This document shows positions 1-7,915 of a DNA stretch of 18,814 nucleotides, piece after piece. This DNA comes from Bacillota bacterium (lineage in GTDB: Bacteria > Bacillota > Clostridia > Oscillospirales > Ruminococcaceae). Under the pieces are notes generated by a model, which did no database searches, was not told where the DNA came from, and saw nothing but the letters and a program-made list of their open reading frames with translations. The DNA is taken from contig JAEZDF010000115.1 in the NCBI GenBank assembly GCA_023429685.1, forward strand, positions 1 to 18,814, in the 5' to 3' direction. Every line of letters begins with the position of its first letter. Positions within the stretch are counted from its first letter, which is position 1. Made by a program: the position numbers and the translations under genes.

Positions 1-1566
1 TTTGTGGGTCTTGTGGACCTGCTGGAAAACAAGGCGTATATCTACAACGACAACATGGGCACGGCGGTAACCGATGAGCCCATCCCCGAGGACATGGCCG
101 ATCAGGTTGAGATGTACCGCAACGACCTTCTTGAGAAGGTTGCGGAGCTTGACGATGAACTGATGGAACTGTTCCTGGATGGCAAGGAATTGCCCCTTGA
201 CAAGGTCAAGGCGGCCATCCGCAAGGGCACCATTGCCAACCAGTTCGTCCCGGTTCTGTGCGGCACGTCCTACCGCAACAAGGGCGTTCAGAAGATGCTG
301 GACGCGCTTGTGGAGTACATGCCCTCGCCTGTTGACATCCCCCCGATCAAGGGACAGGTTCCTGGCAGCGAGGAAATGACCGAGCGCCCCTCTTCGGACG
401 AGGAGCCCTTCTCGGCTCTGGCGTTTAAGATCATGGCAGACCCCTTTGTGGGCAAGCTCGCCTTCTTCCGCGTCTACTCGGGCACCCGCGAGGCGGGCAC
501 CTATGTGTTCAACTCGGTAAAGGGCAGGCGCGAGCGCTTTGGCCGCATTCTGCAAATGCACGCCAATCACCGTGAGGAGATCCAGAAGGTCTACTCCGGC
601 GACATCGCCGCGGCCGTGGGTCTTAAGGACACCACCACCGGCGATACGCTCTGTGATGAAGATCATCCCATCATTCTGGAGTCCATGGTGTTCCCGGAAC
701 CGGTTATCCGCGTTGCGATCGAACCCAAGACCAAGGCCGGTCAGGAAAAGCTGACCATGGCGCTGCTGCGCCTGGCTGAGGAGGACCCCACCTTTAAGAC
801 CTACACCGACGAAGAGACTGGTCAGACCATTATTGCGGGCATGGGTGAATTACACCTTGAGATTATCGTAGACCGCCTTCTGCGCGAGTTCCGCGTAGAA
901 GCAAACGTCGGCAAGCCCCAAGTTGCATACAAAGAAACCGTTCGCAAGCTTGCGGATGTGGATCACAAGTATGCGCGTCAGTCGGGCGGACGCGGCCAGT
1001 ATGGTCATGTTAAGATTAAGGTTGCGCCCAACGAGTCCGGTAAGGGCTACGAGTTTAAGAATGCTGTTGTGGGTGGTTCGATTCCCAAGGAATACATCGA
1101 GCCAGTTAACCAAGGCATTCAGGGAGCCATGCAGGCGGGCGTTCTGGCGGGCTATGCCGTTGTGGACGTTATCGTAACACTGTATGATGGCTCTTACCAC
1201 GAGGTCGACTCGTCCGAAATGGCGTTTAAGATCGCAGGCTCCATGGCCTTTAAAGAGGCGATGAAGAAGGCGGACCCCGTTATTCTTGAGCCAATTATGA
1301 AGGTTGCCGTCACCGTTCCCGAGGAATATATGGGCGACGTTATCGGCGATTTAAACTCCCGCCGTGGGCAGATTCAGGGCATGGAAGCGATGTTTGGCGC
1401 ACAGCAGATCAACTCGTTTGTTCCGCTGTCCGAGATGTTTGGCTATTCCACCGACCTTCGTTCTAAAACACAGGGTCGTGGCAACTACGCCATGGAACCC
1501 AGCCACTACATTGAGGTGCCCAAGTCCATTGCAGAAGGCATTATGAACAACCGCTCAAAGGATTAG
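1..1566 (+). CDS. fusA: Elongation factor G, 3' part (5' end outside window)
   Basis: EF-G is the GTPase that drives ribosomal translocation in the cytoplasm. The reading frame is open from base 1 (first codon TTT), so the start lies upstream; about 521 codons are present of a protein normally near 690 residues. The missing part is the N-terminal GTPase core with its P-loop. What remains starts in the late G/G' region (FVGLVDLLENKAYIY) and continues through domain II (DPFVGKLAFFRVYSG), domain III (MGELHLEIIVDRLLREF), domain IV (SGGRGQYGHVKIKV) and the C-terminal domain (YSTDLRSKTQGRGNYAMEPS). It is followed at 122 bp by tuf, the usual str-operon order, but tuf also has its own promoter. A nearer paralogue of EF-G is possible because the G domain is not visible, but the conserved C-terminus makes fusA much the likeliest. 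Confidence 0.95.
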   Translation, partial: FVGLVDLLENKAYIYNDNMGTAVTDEPIPEDMADQVEMYRNDLLEKVAELDDELMELFLDGKELPLDKVKAAIRKGTIANQFVPVLCGTSYRNKGVQKMLDALVEYMPSPVDIPPIKGQVPGSEEMTERPSSDEEPFSALAFKIMADPFVGKLAFFRVYSGTREAGTYVFNSVKGRRERFGRILQMHANHREEIQKVYSGDIAAAVGLKDTTTGDTLCDEDHPIILESMVFPEPVIRVAIEPKTKAGQEKLTMALLRLAEEDPTFKTYTDEETGQTIIAGMGELHLEIIVDRLLREFRVEANVGKPQVAYKETVRKLADVDHKYARQSGGRGQYGHVKIKVAPNESGKGYEFKNAVVGGSIPKEYIEPVNQGIQGAMQAGVLAGYAVVDVIVTLYDGSYHEVDSSEMAFKIAGSMAFKEAMKKADPVILEPIMKVAVTVPEEYMGDVIGDLNSRRGQIQGMEAMFGAQQINSFVPLSEMFGYSTDLRSKTQGRGNYAMEPSHYIEVPKSIAEGIMNNRSKD

Positions 1567-1604
1567 TCAGGGGGCTTTGGGGCTGCCATTTTTGCCCTAA
1601 CCAC

Positions 1605-1633
1605 TTGATATTTCCCTGATTTATTGCTACAAT
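1605..1633 (+). promoter_or_regulatory. SigA-type promoter for tuf
   Basis: A -35 box TTGATA (1605-1610), a 17-bp spacer and a -10 box TACAAT (1628-1633) lie in the gap between the EF-G stop and tuf. Each box differs from consensus by one base. This would let tuf be transcribed apart from fusA, as expected for a protein needed in large excess. Confidence 0.8.
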
Positions 1634-1688
1634 GTCTCTATGTGAAAAGGTTCCGAAATATATGTGTGAATAAAAGGAGGAAAACCCA

Positions 1689-2894
1689 ATGGCTAAGGCC
1701 AAATTTGAACGTACGAAACCCCACGTTAATATTGGCACAATTGGTCACGTTGACCATGGCAAGACGTCCCTTACCGCAGCAATTACCAAGGTTCTTGGTT
1801 TCCGCGGTTCCGCAAACTATGTTGCTTATGACATGATTGATAAGGCTCCCGAAGAGAGAGAGCGCGGCATTACGATTAATACCTCTCACGTTGAGTACGA
1901 GACCGAACATCGTCACTACGCTCACGTTGACTGCCCCGGACATGCCGACTACGTTAAGAACATGATCACCGGTGCTGCTCAGATGGACGGCGCTATCCTC
2001 GTTGTTTCCGCTGCTGACGGTCCTATGCCTCAGACCCGCGAGCACATCCTGCTTGCTAGCCGTGTTGGCGTTCAGTATATGGTAGTGTTCATGAACAAGG
2101 CGGATCAGGTTGACGACGAAGAGCTGCTTGAGCTCGTTGAGATGGAGATTCGTGAGCTTCTTTCCGCTTACGAGTTCCCCGGCGACGATATTCCGATCAT
2201 TAAGGGTTCGGCTTTGGTTGCTCTTGAGAGCACCTCTACCGACCTCACCGCTCCCGAGTATGCTCCCATTATTGCGCTGATGGATGCGGTTGACAGCTAT
2301 ATCCCCACCCCCGAGCGTAAGACTGACCTTGCTTTCTTAATGCCTGTTGAGGACGTGTTCACCATTACCGGACGCGGCACCGTTGCAACTGGTAGAGTAG
2401 AGCGTGGACAGGTTAAGACGGGCGACGAAGTTGAGATCGTTGGTCTGACCGAAGAGAAGAAGAAGACCGTTGTTACCGGCGTTGAGATGTTCCGTAAGAT
2501 TCTTGACTACGCCGAGGCAGGCGACAACATCGGCGCACTGCTGCGCGGTGTTCAGAGAAGCGAGATCGAGCGCGGACAGGTTCTGTGCAAGCCCGGTACC
2601 ATTCAGCCTCACACCAAGTTCCAGGGTCAGGTTTATATCCTTAAGAAGGATGAGGGCGGTCGTCACACTCCGTTTTTTGACAACTACCGTCCCCAGTTCT
2701 ACTTCCGTACCACCGACGTTACCGGCGTAATCAAGCTGCCCGAGGGCACCGAGATGTGCATGCCTGGCGACAACGTAACTATGGACGTTGAGCTGATTAC
2801 CCCCATCGCTATCGAGCCCGGTCTCCGTTTCGCTATCCGCGAGGGTGGACGTACCGTTGGTTCCGGCGTTGTTAGTGCGGTAACCGATAAATAA
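1689..2894 (+). CDS. tuf: Elongation factor Tu
   Basis: EF-Tu delivers aminoacyl-tRNA to the ribosome as a GTP complex. The 401-residue length is normal. The GTPase domain has the P-loop GHVDHGKT (residues 19-26), switch I ending in RGITINTSHVEY, switch II DCPGHADYVKNM, and the base-recognition motif NKAD (NKCD is more common). Domain 2 (ITGRGTVATGRVERG) and domain 3 (GGRHTPFFDNYRPQFYFRTTDVTG) follow, ending in the usual GGRTVGSGVV. The ATG is preceded by AAAAGGAGGAAAAC, a near-perfect ribosome binding site. A separate promoter lies upstream and a strong terminator downstream. Codon use is biased as in highly expressed genes (many GTT and CGT codons). Confidence 0.98.
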   Translation: MAKAKFERTKPHVNIGTIGHVDHGKTSLTAAITKVLGFRGSANYVAYDMIDKAPEERERGITINTSHVEYETEHRHYAHVDCPGHADYVKNMITGAAQMDGAILVVSAADGPMPQTREHILLASRVGVQYMVVFMNKADQVDDEELLELVEMEIRELLSAYEFPGDDIPIIKGSALVALESTSTDLTAPEYAPIIALMDAVDSYIPTPERKTDLAFLMPVEDVFTITGRGTVATGRVERGQVKTGDEVEIVGLTEEKKKTVVTGVEMFRKILDYAEAGDNIGALLRGVQRSEIERGQVLCKPGTIQPHTKFQGQVYILKKDEGGRHTPFFDNYRPQFYFRTTDVTGVIKLPEGTEMCMPGDNVTMDVELITPIAIEPGLRFAIREGGRTVGSGVVSAVTDK

Positions 2895-2917
2895 TGATTG
2901 GCTGTTAGCCATCACAC

Positions 2918-2948
2918 AAAAGGGAAGCGTGCAAACGCTTCCCTTTTT
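2918..2948 (+). terminator. Rho-independent terminator after tuf
   Basis: AAAAGGGAAGCGT pairs perfectly with ACGCTTCCCTTTT around a GCAA tetraloop, with the 3' arm running into a U tract. It closes the fusA-tuf unit. The upstream A run means it could also act in the other orientation. Confidence 0.92.
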
Positions 2949-2966
2949 CGCGCCACCCTCTCAAGT

Positions 2967-2995
2967 TTGACAACCCTTCACAGGGGCAGTATGAT
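2967..2995 (+). promoter_or_regulatory. SigA-type promoter for the ECF operon
   Basis: A perfect -35 box TTGACA (2967-2972), a 17-bp spacer and TATGAT (2990-2995) lie just upstream of ecfT. A second TATAAT at 2995-3000 is spaced 22 bp from the -35 and is less likely. The resulting leader is only about 35-40 nt, too short for a vitamin riboswitch. Confidence 0.8.
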
Positions 2996-3039
2996 ATAAT
3001 AATTAGCTATATACACAATCTAACCGAAAGGAACGCGTT

Positions 3040-3924
3040 ATGAACAGGCTTGGATTTTATACCTTTCACCCGATGACGCAGCTCGTTTATTTCGTGGCTG
3101 TTTTTGTCCTTTCCTTCCTTTCTATGAACCCCATTATTGTGTGCGGAAGCCTGTTGTTTTCTGTTTTGTATACACTAATTTACAACGGAAAATCTGAGCT
3201 GACACGCTTATTGCGCTTGGGGCTGCCGCTTTGTATACTGGTTACCATAGTTAACCCACTGTATAATCATCGGGGCAGGGTGGTGCTTTTGACCCTGTTC
3301 TCAAAACCCATAACGCTTGAGGCACTGCTTTGCGGGCTGATATCAGGGCTTATGCTGTTGTGTGTGATACTATGGTTTGGCGTTTTTACGGCTCTATTGT
3401 CCGGTGAACGATTGCGGGTGCTATTTGGTGGCAGGCTATCGTCGACAGTGCTGGTATTTACAATGACAATGCGCCTGATCCCGATGCTTATCCGCCGCCA
3501 GCAGGAGATATCGGACACGCTTAGCTTGTTGAGCCCGCCGCTTACAAAGGCGCAGGGGGTTATGGCACGGGCAAAGACCTTTGCGCATACCGTAACGGTG
3601 CTGATTGCAAGCTCTTTGGAGGACTCCATAGATACCGCGCGGTCGATGCAGGCGCGTGGCTATGGCGCAGCAACAAGAACCCAATACCAAACCGAGCGAA
3701 TTACGACGCGGGATATCACGGTCTGCGTGGCTGTGATTATTCTATTTGTAGTATCCATAGCAATCTATACGTCTTTTGGTCTTTCGTTTGTGTTTTATCC
3801 TGTCATGAGCACGGTCACGGTGACAGGTTGGCAGGGCGTTTACGCTCTTTTGTTTTTTGTGCTACTAACAATACCGCTAACGTGCGACGGATGGGAGGTG
3901 GTTCGGTGGAACTGGTTCAGGTAA
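3040..3924 (+). CDS. ecfT: ECF transporter transmembrane coupling protein (EcfT)
   Basis: EcfT is the membrane scaffold of energy-coupling-factor importers, joining the two ATPases to a substrate-binding S component. The 294-residue protein has several hydrophobic segments (about 14-48, 60-76, 97-120, 230-250, 268-290). The cytoplasmic coupling region holds RLIPMLIRRQQEI (about 145-157) and the second coupling helix SMQARGYG with the diagnostic Ala-Arg-Gly at 205-207. ATG at 3040 has AAAGGA seven bases upstream. The end overlaps the ATPase gene by 19 bp, indicating translational coupling. The family assignment is firm from the ARG motif and from the neighbours; the substrate cannot be read from this subunit. 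Confidence 0.9.
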   Translation: MNRLGFYTFHPMTQLVYFVAVFVLSFLSMNPIIVCGSLLFSVLYTLIYNGKSELTRLLRLGLPLCILVTIVNPLYNHRGRVVLLTLFSKPITLEALLCGLISGLMLLCVILWFGVFTALLSGERLRVLFGGRLSSTVLVFTMTMRLIPMLIRRQQEISDTLSLLSPPLTKAQGVMARAKTFAHTVTVLIASSLEDSIDTARSMQARGYGAATRTQYQTERITTRDITVCVAVIILFVVSIAIYTSFGLSFVFYPVMSTVTVTGWQGVYALLFFVLLTIPLTCDGWEVVRWNWFR

Positions 3925-5522
3925 CCGATTTTTCGTTCTCTTATGGGCAGTCTTCCAAAATTGCGCTGGACTCCGTCGGCTTTACCGTCTGCGCAGGCGA
4001 GTTTGTTTTGCTTTGCGGCGCGTCGGGCAGCGGCAAGTCTACCCTGCTCGCAAACCTAAAGCCGGAGCTTAGCCCAGCGGGTAGGCGCAAAGGGAGCATC
4101 TGTTTCGCGGGCACGGATATTAAAGACCTAGACGCGCTACAGTCGGCGTGTGATATCGGGTTTGTGATGCAGGACGTCGAGAGCCAGCTGGTCACCGACA
4201 CCGTGCGCGCCGAGCTTTGTTTTGGGCTGGAGTCCCTCGGCTTTCCGCCAGAGGTTATCCGCCGCCGCGTCGCGGAGATGGCGAGCTTTTTCGGTCTGGG
4301 ACGACTACTTGACCAAAAGGTGCACACCCTGTCTAGCGGTCAAAAGCAGACGGTCAACCTTGCGTCGGTTCTCACGTTGTCGCCTCGTCTTCTTCTGCTG
4401 GATGAGCCGACCTCCCAGCTGGACCCGGTCGCCTCGCGCGACTTCTTGTCTATGCTGCTGCGTCTAAACCACGAGCTGGGTATTACCATAATCGTTGCAG
4501 AGCATAACACCGAGGCGCTATATTCGTTGTGCAGCCGCGTCATGGTCATGGATAACGGCAAGCTGTGCTTTGACGGTGGGAGTCGGGACTGCGCGGTTTG
4601 GATGGCACGGCAGGGCGAGACGTTTGCGGCACTTTTACCCGCCGCAGCCCGCATCTTTGACAAGGAGGAGCCGATTCCGCTTACCGTAGCGGAGGGACGT
4701 GCGTTGTTTGAGGATAGGATAAAGGGTAAGCACCCCGCGCTTCCTCCACCACAGGAGCAAGCACCGCAAAAGGATATTGCGGTACGGGCAAAAGGGGTGG
4801 CGTTTGGCTATCACGCAATCCAGCAGCCGATCTTTCGGGGTTTGGAGTTTGCCGCGTACCGGCATGAGATTACAGCGGTTATGGGGGACAACGGGTCGGG
4901 GAAAACGACCCTGTTAAAGCTTTTGTGCGGGCTGTTAAAGCCGGTCAGGGGCAAGGTTACCGTTTACCCAAAAGGGCAGGGGATGAAGGCGGCTTATCTG
5001 CCCGCCAATACCAAGCTGTTGTTTGTGCGCGATACCGTCCGCGAGGATCTGCTCGACGTTGCGGCTGCCAATAGCCACGAAGACGCTGGGCAGAGGGTTG
5101 TTGCCGAGGCGCAGGCGCTTAAAATCACACACATATTAGACTGCCACCCCTACGATATCAGCGCAGGGGAGCGTCAGCGCGCGGCGCTTGCCAAGGTATT
5201 GCTAGCCTGCCCCGACGTGGTGTTGCTGGACGAACCGACCAAAGCACTTGACCCAACCGCAAAACAACAGCTCGCCGTGGTGTTAAAACAGCTGACGCGG
5301 CAAGGGGTCACAGTGATTATGGCAAGCCACGATACCACGTTTTGCGCACAGTATTGTGACCGATGTGTATTGTTGTTCGATGGGGCGGTTGCATGTGCCG
5401 CGCCGCCGCGCTCCTTTTTTGGCGGGAATGCGTTTTACACTACCCCTGCAAGCTTAATTGCGTCCGGCTACCGCCATCACGCGGTTACCTGCGAGGAGGT
5501 GCGCGGGCTGTGGAAGGAATGA
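3906..5522 (+). CDS. ECF transporter ATPase, two fused ABC domains (EcfA-EcfA')
   Basis: This cytoplasmic protein powers the ECF importer. I chose GTG at 3906 (538 aa) because GGGAGG lies about 7 bp upstream; an ATG at 3891 is in frame but overlaps that site. The first ATPase domain has Walker A GASGSGKST (38-46), Q-loop Gln89, signature LSSGQ (142-146), Walker B ending LLLLDEP with Glu167, and switch His200. The second has Walker A GDNGSGKTT (327-335), signature ISAGERQ (418-424), Walker B VVLLDEP with Glu443, and His475. In the second domain the Q-loop reads YLPANT, with Ala367 where family members usually have Gln. Two-domain fused EcfA proteins are common in Clostridia. The 3' end overlaps the S-component gene as ATGA. 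Confidence 0.93.
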   Translation: MELVQVTDFSFSYGQSSKIALDSVGFTVCAGEFVLLCGASGSGKSTLLANLKPELSPAGRRKGSICFAGTDIKDLDALQSACDIGFVMQDVESQLVTDTVRAELCFGLESLGFPPEVIRRRVAEMASFFGLGRLLDQKVHTLSSGQKQTVNLASVLTLSPRLLLLDEPTSQLDPVASRDFLSMLLRLNHELGITIIVAEHNTEALYSLCSRVMVMDNGKLCFDGGSRDCAVWMARQGETFAALLPAAARIFDKEEPIPLTVAEGRALFEDRIKGKHPALPPPQEQAPQKDIAVRAKGVAFGYHAIQQPIFRGLEFAAYRHEITAVMGDNGSGKTTLLKLLCGLLKPVRGKVTVYPKGQGMKAAYLPANTKLLFVRDTVREDLLDVAAANSHEDAGQRVVAEAQALKITHILDCHPYDISAGERQRAALAKVLLACPDVVLLDEPTKALDPTAKQQLAVVLKQLTRQGVTVIMASHDTTFCAQYCDRCVLLFDGAVACAAPPRSFFGGNAFYTTPASLIASGYRHHAVTCEEVRGLWKE

Positions 5523-6193
5523 AAGAACGCCTTGTGTGGATAAGCAGCATCGTGCTTTTTGCTTTGGCTGTATTGGCAGCGGCGTGGGCGTATGTGACGC
5601 AGCTGGTCAGCCTTCCGCTGCTGTCGGCATCCGGCGTACTGCTTGTACTGCTGTTTGGCTTTGTCGGGTTTGAACTGCGAAGACCCAACGCAAAGACCTT
5701 GTCGTCGATTGCGGTACTATCGGCGGTTGGGGTTGCGGGCAGGGTGCTGTTTGCGCCGCTAGCAAACTTTAAGCCGCTGGGTGCCGTGGTCATTGTGGCG
5801 GGGGCTGTGTACGGACCGTTTGCCGGATTTATGACGGGGGCCGTCAGCACCCTATGCTCCAACATGCTGTTTGGGCAGGGGGCATGGACGCCATGGCAGA
5901 TGCTTGGCTTTGGACTGGTCGGCGCAGGCGCAGGCATCTTGGGCAAGCAGGGGCTTTTGCAAAGACGCAGCGCAATCTGCGTGTACGGTGCGTTTTCGGG
6001 GTTTGCGTACGGGGTTGTGGTAGACTCCTTCTACCTGCTGGGCTATGTTGCGCCGACAAGGGAGGCGATATGGACGGCGGTAGCGGGCGGAATGTTGTTT
6101 AGCGCAATCCATGCGGCGGCGAACGTGTTTTTTCTTGCGCTGTTTGGCAGGGCGTGGATCAAGAAGCTGACACGGGTACGGGATAAATGGTGA
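5519..6193 (+). CDS. ECF transporter S (substrate-binding) component
   Basis: S components are membrane proteins that bind the vitamin or metal and dock on EcfT. ATG at 5519 overlaps the preceding stop as ATGA, giving 224 aa; upstream in-frame starts would run inside the ATPase gene. Hydrophobic segments lie near 8-27, 32-50, 60-75, 85-110, 125-142, 150-175 and 185-205. The block GAVVIVAGAVYGPFAGFMTG followed by FGQGAWTPWQMLGFG is typical of the general ECF S-component family (PF12822-like). The ligand is not identifiable: there is no vitamin gene nearby and no riboswitch. The last 81 bases of the gene are the first part of a 253-bp tandem duplication. Confidence 0.85.
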   Translation: MKERLVWISSIVLFALAVLAAAWAYVTQLVSLPLLSASGVLLVLLFGFVGFELRRPNAKTLSSIAVLSAVGVAGRVLFAPLANFKPLGAVVIVAGAVYGPFAGFMTGAVSTLCSNMLFGQGAWTPWQMLGFGLVGAGAGILGKQGLLQRRSAICVYGAFSGFAYGVVVDSFYLLGYVAPTREAIWTAVAGGMLFSAIHAAANVFFLALFGRAWIKKLTRVRDKW

Positions 6194-6618
6194 CCCAGCC
6201 AGGCGTACTATCTGCATTATGGGATAGGGCAAAATAAATTCCCGAATAGATTACTGTATTATCAAACCCGTTAAGAAGAAAAAACGAAGCGGATTTCATA
6301 TTTTGTGATAATGTGAGCGTTAAACCGATAAGGCAAGGCATAGGCTGATGTCGCGGCAGTTTGCCGCGGCGGCAAACGTGTTTTTTCTTGCGCTCTTTGG
6401 TAGGGCATGGCTTTATTAGCTGACACGTGTACGGGATAAATGGTGACCCAGCCATGCGTACTATCTGCATTATGGGATAGGGCAAAATAAATTCCCGAAT
6501 AGAATGTCATATTATTAAACCCGTTAAGAAGAAAAAACAAAGCGGATTTCATATTTTGTGATAATGTGAGCGTTAAACCGATGAGGCAAGGCATAGGCTG
6601 ATGTCGCGGCAGTTTGCC
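6113..6618 (+). repeat. Two tandem copies of a 253-bp unit
   Basis: Unit 1 (6113-6365) and unit 2 (6366-6618) align end to end at a constant offset of 253 bases with no gaps and about 19 substitutions by my count (roughly 92% identity). The first 81 bases of unit 1 are the 3' end of the S-component gene; the rest is non-coding. Substitutions cluster in two patches, at the bases matching ATCAAGAAG of the gene and at the stretch after GAATAGA. The unit length is not a multiple of three, so open frames running through it change phase. No transposase or terminal inverted repeat was seen. Confidence 0.93.
6366..6446 (+). pseudogene. Duplicated 3' fragment of the S-component gene
   Basis: This is the copy, within repeat unit 2, of the last 81 bases of the S-component gene. 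It lacks a start and most of the gene. It carries an in-frame TAG where the functional copy has Lys (GCATGGCTTTATTAG against GCGTGGATCAAGAAG). It is a duplication relic and not expected to make a product. Confidence 0.75.
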
Positions 6619-6943
6619 GCTGTGCATAAGATAAAGCGTAAGGGCTGAGGGCTTATGCATTTTGCGGAGGTGGCGGATATTGCCGGAGGTCGTTAGGGCA
6701 CAGGGGCGCATGCCAACTATGATATAGGTATGCGCGTTTCGCTGCTTTGGCGACACAAAACCGCCTGCAGGGGAGCCTTTGCATCACAATGCATGCTGCC
6801 CGCCGGTTCTTTGAATATAATGCCTCCGAAGGACTGTTTGTTCCAAGAGCTCGGCGGCTTTTGCCGTCCGCTCTTGCCGCCGGCTTACTGTCGGCGGTTC
6901 GGTGGCAGTATACTCAAGGTGACTATTTCGTTTACATTGATGT

Positions 6944-7000
6944 AAATACCGTATGCCAAAGCCCGCATTACATGGATGCGGGCTTTGGCATACGGTATTT
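6944..7000. terminator. Perfect 25-bp-stem hairpin, possible bidirectional terminator
   Basis: The arm at 6944-6968 is exactly complementary to 6976-7000 across a 7-base loop (TACATGG). The inner core AAAGCCCGCAT...ATGCGGGCTTT resembles a bidirectional terminator, but the stem extends another 14 bp outward and no long U tract follows (TATTTATTACAG). It may end read-through from the ECF operon. A small mobile palindrome or a processed RNA hairpin are alternatives. The structure is certain; the role is inferred. Confidence 0.6.
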
Positions 7001-7124
7001 ATTACAGAAAAAATTGTAGCAAATAACTAGAAATATCCGTGAAGACAAACCGTAATCTATTGCTGATGGAAGAAAGATATTCCCTAAAATTTACGATATG
7101 TTCACTTATTAAAGCGATGTCCGG

Positions 7125-7153
7125 TTGACGTTTTACTTTGCGTAGTTTAAAAT
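7125..7153 (+). promoter_or_regulatory. SigA-type promoter for rpe
   Basis: TTGACG (7125-7130), a 17-bp spacer and TAAAAT (7148-7153) form a good promoter about 108 bp before the rpe start. The leader contains GTGGCA (7212-7217) able to pair with TGCCAC (7235-7240) just upstream of the ribosome binding site GAGAGGAG. Nothing resembling a known riboswitch was recognised. Confidence 0.75.
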
Positions 7154-7261
7154 AGTACAGTAAGCGACAAGTTACTAATATTATTATTTACCAATTTACA
7201 TTTTCGCTCCGGTGGCAACCCCCCGCCTGTTTGATGCCACTGCACCGAGAGGAGTCTTAGC

Positions 7262-7915
7262 ATGCGTGCGATTACCGTTTCCCCGTCAATTCTTGCCAGC
7301 GATTTTGCCAACCTCGCCCAGGAGATTACCCGCGTGGAACAAGCGGGTGCCGACTGGGTGCACATAGACGTGATGGACGGTCACTTTGTACCGAACATCA
7401 CACTCGGTCCGCCTATTGTGGCGAGCCTGAGAAAAACAACCAAATTGGTTTTTGACGTACATCTGATGATATCCGAGCCGCTGCGCTATGCAAAGGCGTT
7501 TGCGGACGCAGGCGCTAACATCATTACCATTCATAAAGAGGTGGTAAACGATATAAAAGAAGCGGCAAAGCAGCTTCACGCGCTGGGTGTTCGGGTCGGC
7601 TTGTGTATCAAGCCCGCCACCCCCGTCGAGGAGATTCTGCCCTATCTGCCAGACATCGATATGGTGCTTGTTATGACGGTAGAGCCGGGCTTTGGTGGTC
7701 AGAAGTTCATGGGTCATATGCTTTCTAAGGTCAGCGCAATCCGTGCACAGAGCGATCTTCTGGGCATTGCCCTTGACATCGAGGTGGACGGCGGGGTGGA
7801 TGCAGATACCGCGCCACTCTGCATACAAGCCGGTGCAAATGTGCTTGTGGCAGGCAGCGCCGTATTTGGTAAACAGGACTACGCAGCCGCAATCAGTGCC
7901 ATTAGACAATCGTAA
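7262..7915 (+). CDS. rpe: Ribulose-phosphate 3-epimerase
   Basis: Rpe interconverts ribulose 5-phosphate and xylulose 5-phosphate in the cytoplasmic pentose phosphate pathway. The 217-residue length and TIM-barrel motifs fit throughout: SPSILASDF at the N-terminus, metal ligands His34 and Asp36 in VHIDVMDGHFVPN, His67 in DVHLM, the phosphate-binding loop MTVEPGFGGQKF (138-149), and the catalytic Asp176 in EVDGGVD. All key residues are intact. ATG at 7262 has GAGAGGAG seven bases upstream. It is monocistronic here; the next gene, mecA, converges on it with no base between the two stop codons. Confidence 0.97.
   Translation: MRAITVSPSILASDFANLAQEITRVEQAGADWVHIDVMDGHFVPNITLGPPIVASLRKTTKLVFDVHLMISEPLRYAKAFADAGANIITIHKEVVNDIKEAAKQLHALGVRVGLCIKPATPVEEILPYLPDIDMVLVMTVEPGFGGQKFMGHMLSKVSAIRAQSDLLGIALDIEVDGGVDADTAPLCIQAGANVLVAGSAVFGKQDYAAAISAIRQS

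Larger units (their letters stand above)
6194..7124. other. Long non-coding stretch upstream of rpe
   Basis: I see no credible gene here. The open frames are short, lack convincing ribosome binding sites and match no family I recognise. It contains most of the 253-bp tandem duplication, an 8-bp inverted repeat TGCATAAG/CTTATGCA (6623-6630 with 6652-6659), a palindrome TTTACATTGATGTAAA (6931-6946) and the 25-bp-stem hairpin at 6944-7000. The part between about 6660 and 6930 has GC-rich pieces such as GCCGCCGGCTTACTGTCGGCGG and no other clear structure. A decayed gene is possible but cannot be shown from the sequence. Confidence 0.6.

Noticed and set aside
2337..2915. A 192-codon minus-strand open frame inside tuf
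   Set aside because: It is the antisense shadow of a highly conserved, strongly codon-biased gene.
3001..3039. Vitamin riboswitch ahead of the ECF operon
   Set aside because: The leader after the promoter is only about 35-40 nt, too short for cobalamin, TPP, FMN or similar aptamers.
3828..3905. Longer N-terminus for the fused ECF ATPase
   Set aside because: It would overlap ecfT by almost 100 bp and has no ribosome binding site; GTG at 3906 has one and starts at the normal ABC N-terminus.
6271..6756. A 161-codon minus-strand open frame across the tandem duplication
   Set aside because: It depends on the repeat, changes phase between the two units, has no good ribosome binding site and no recognisable domain; its content is explained by the duplicated non-coding DNA.
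6747..7019. A 90-codon plus-strand open frame before rpe
   Set aside because: It runs through both arms of the 25-bp hairpin, lacks a ribosome binding site and resembles no family.
7286..7909. A 207-codon minus-strand open frame opposite rpe
   Set aside because: Rpe has all catalytic motifs in the plus frame; the antisense frame has no domain and no start signal.
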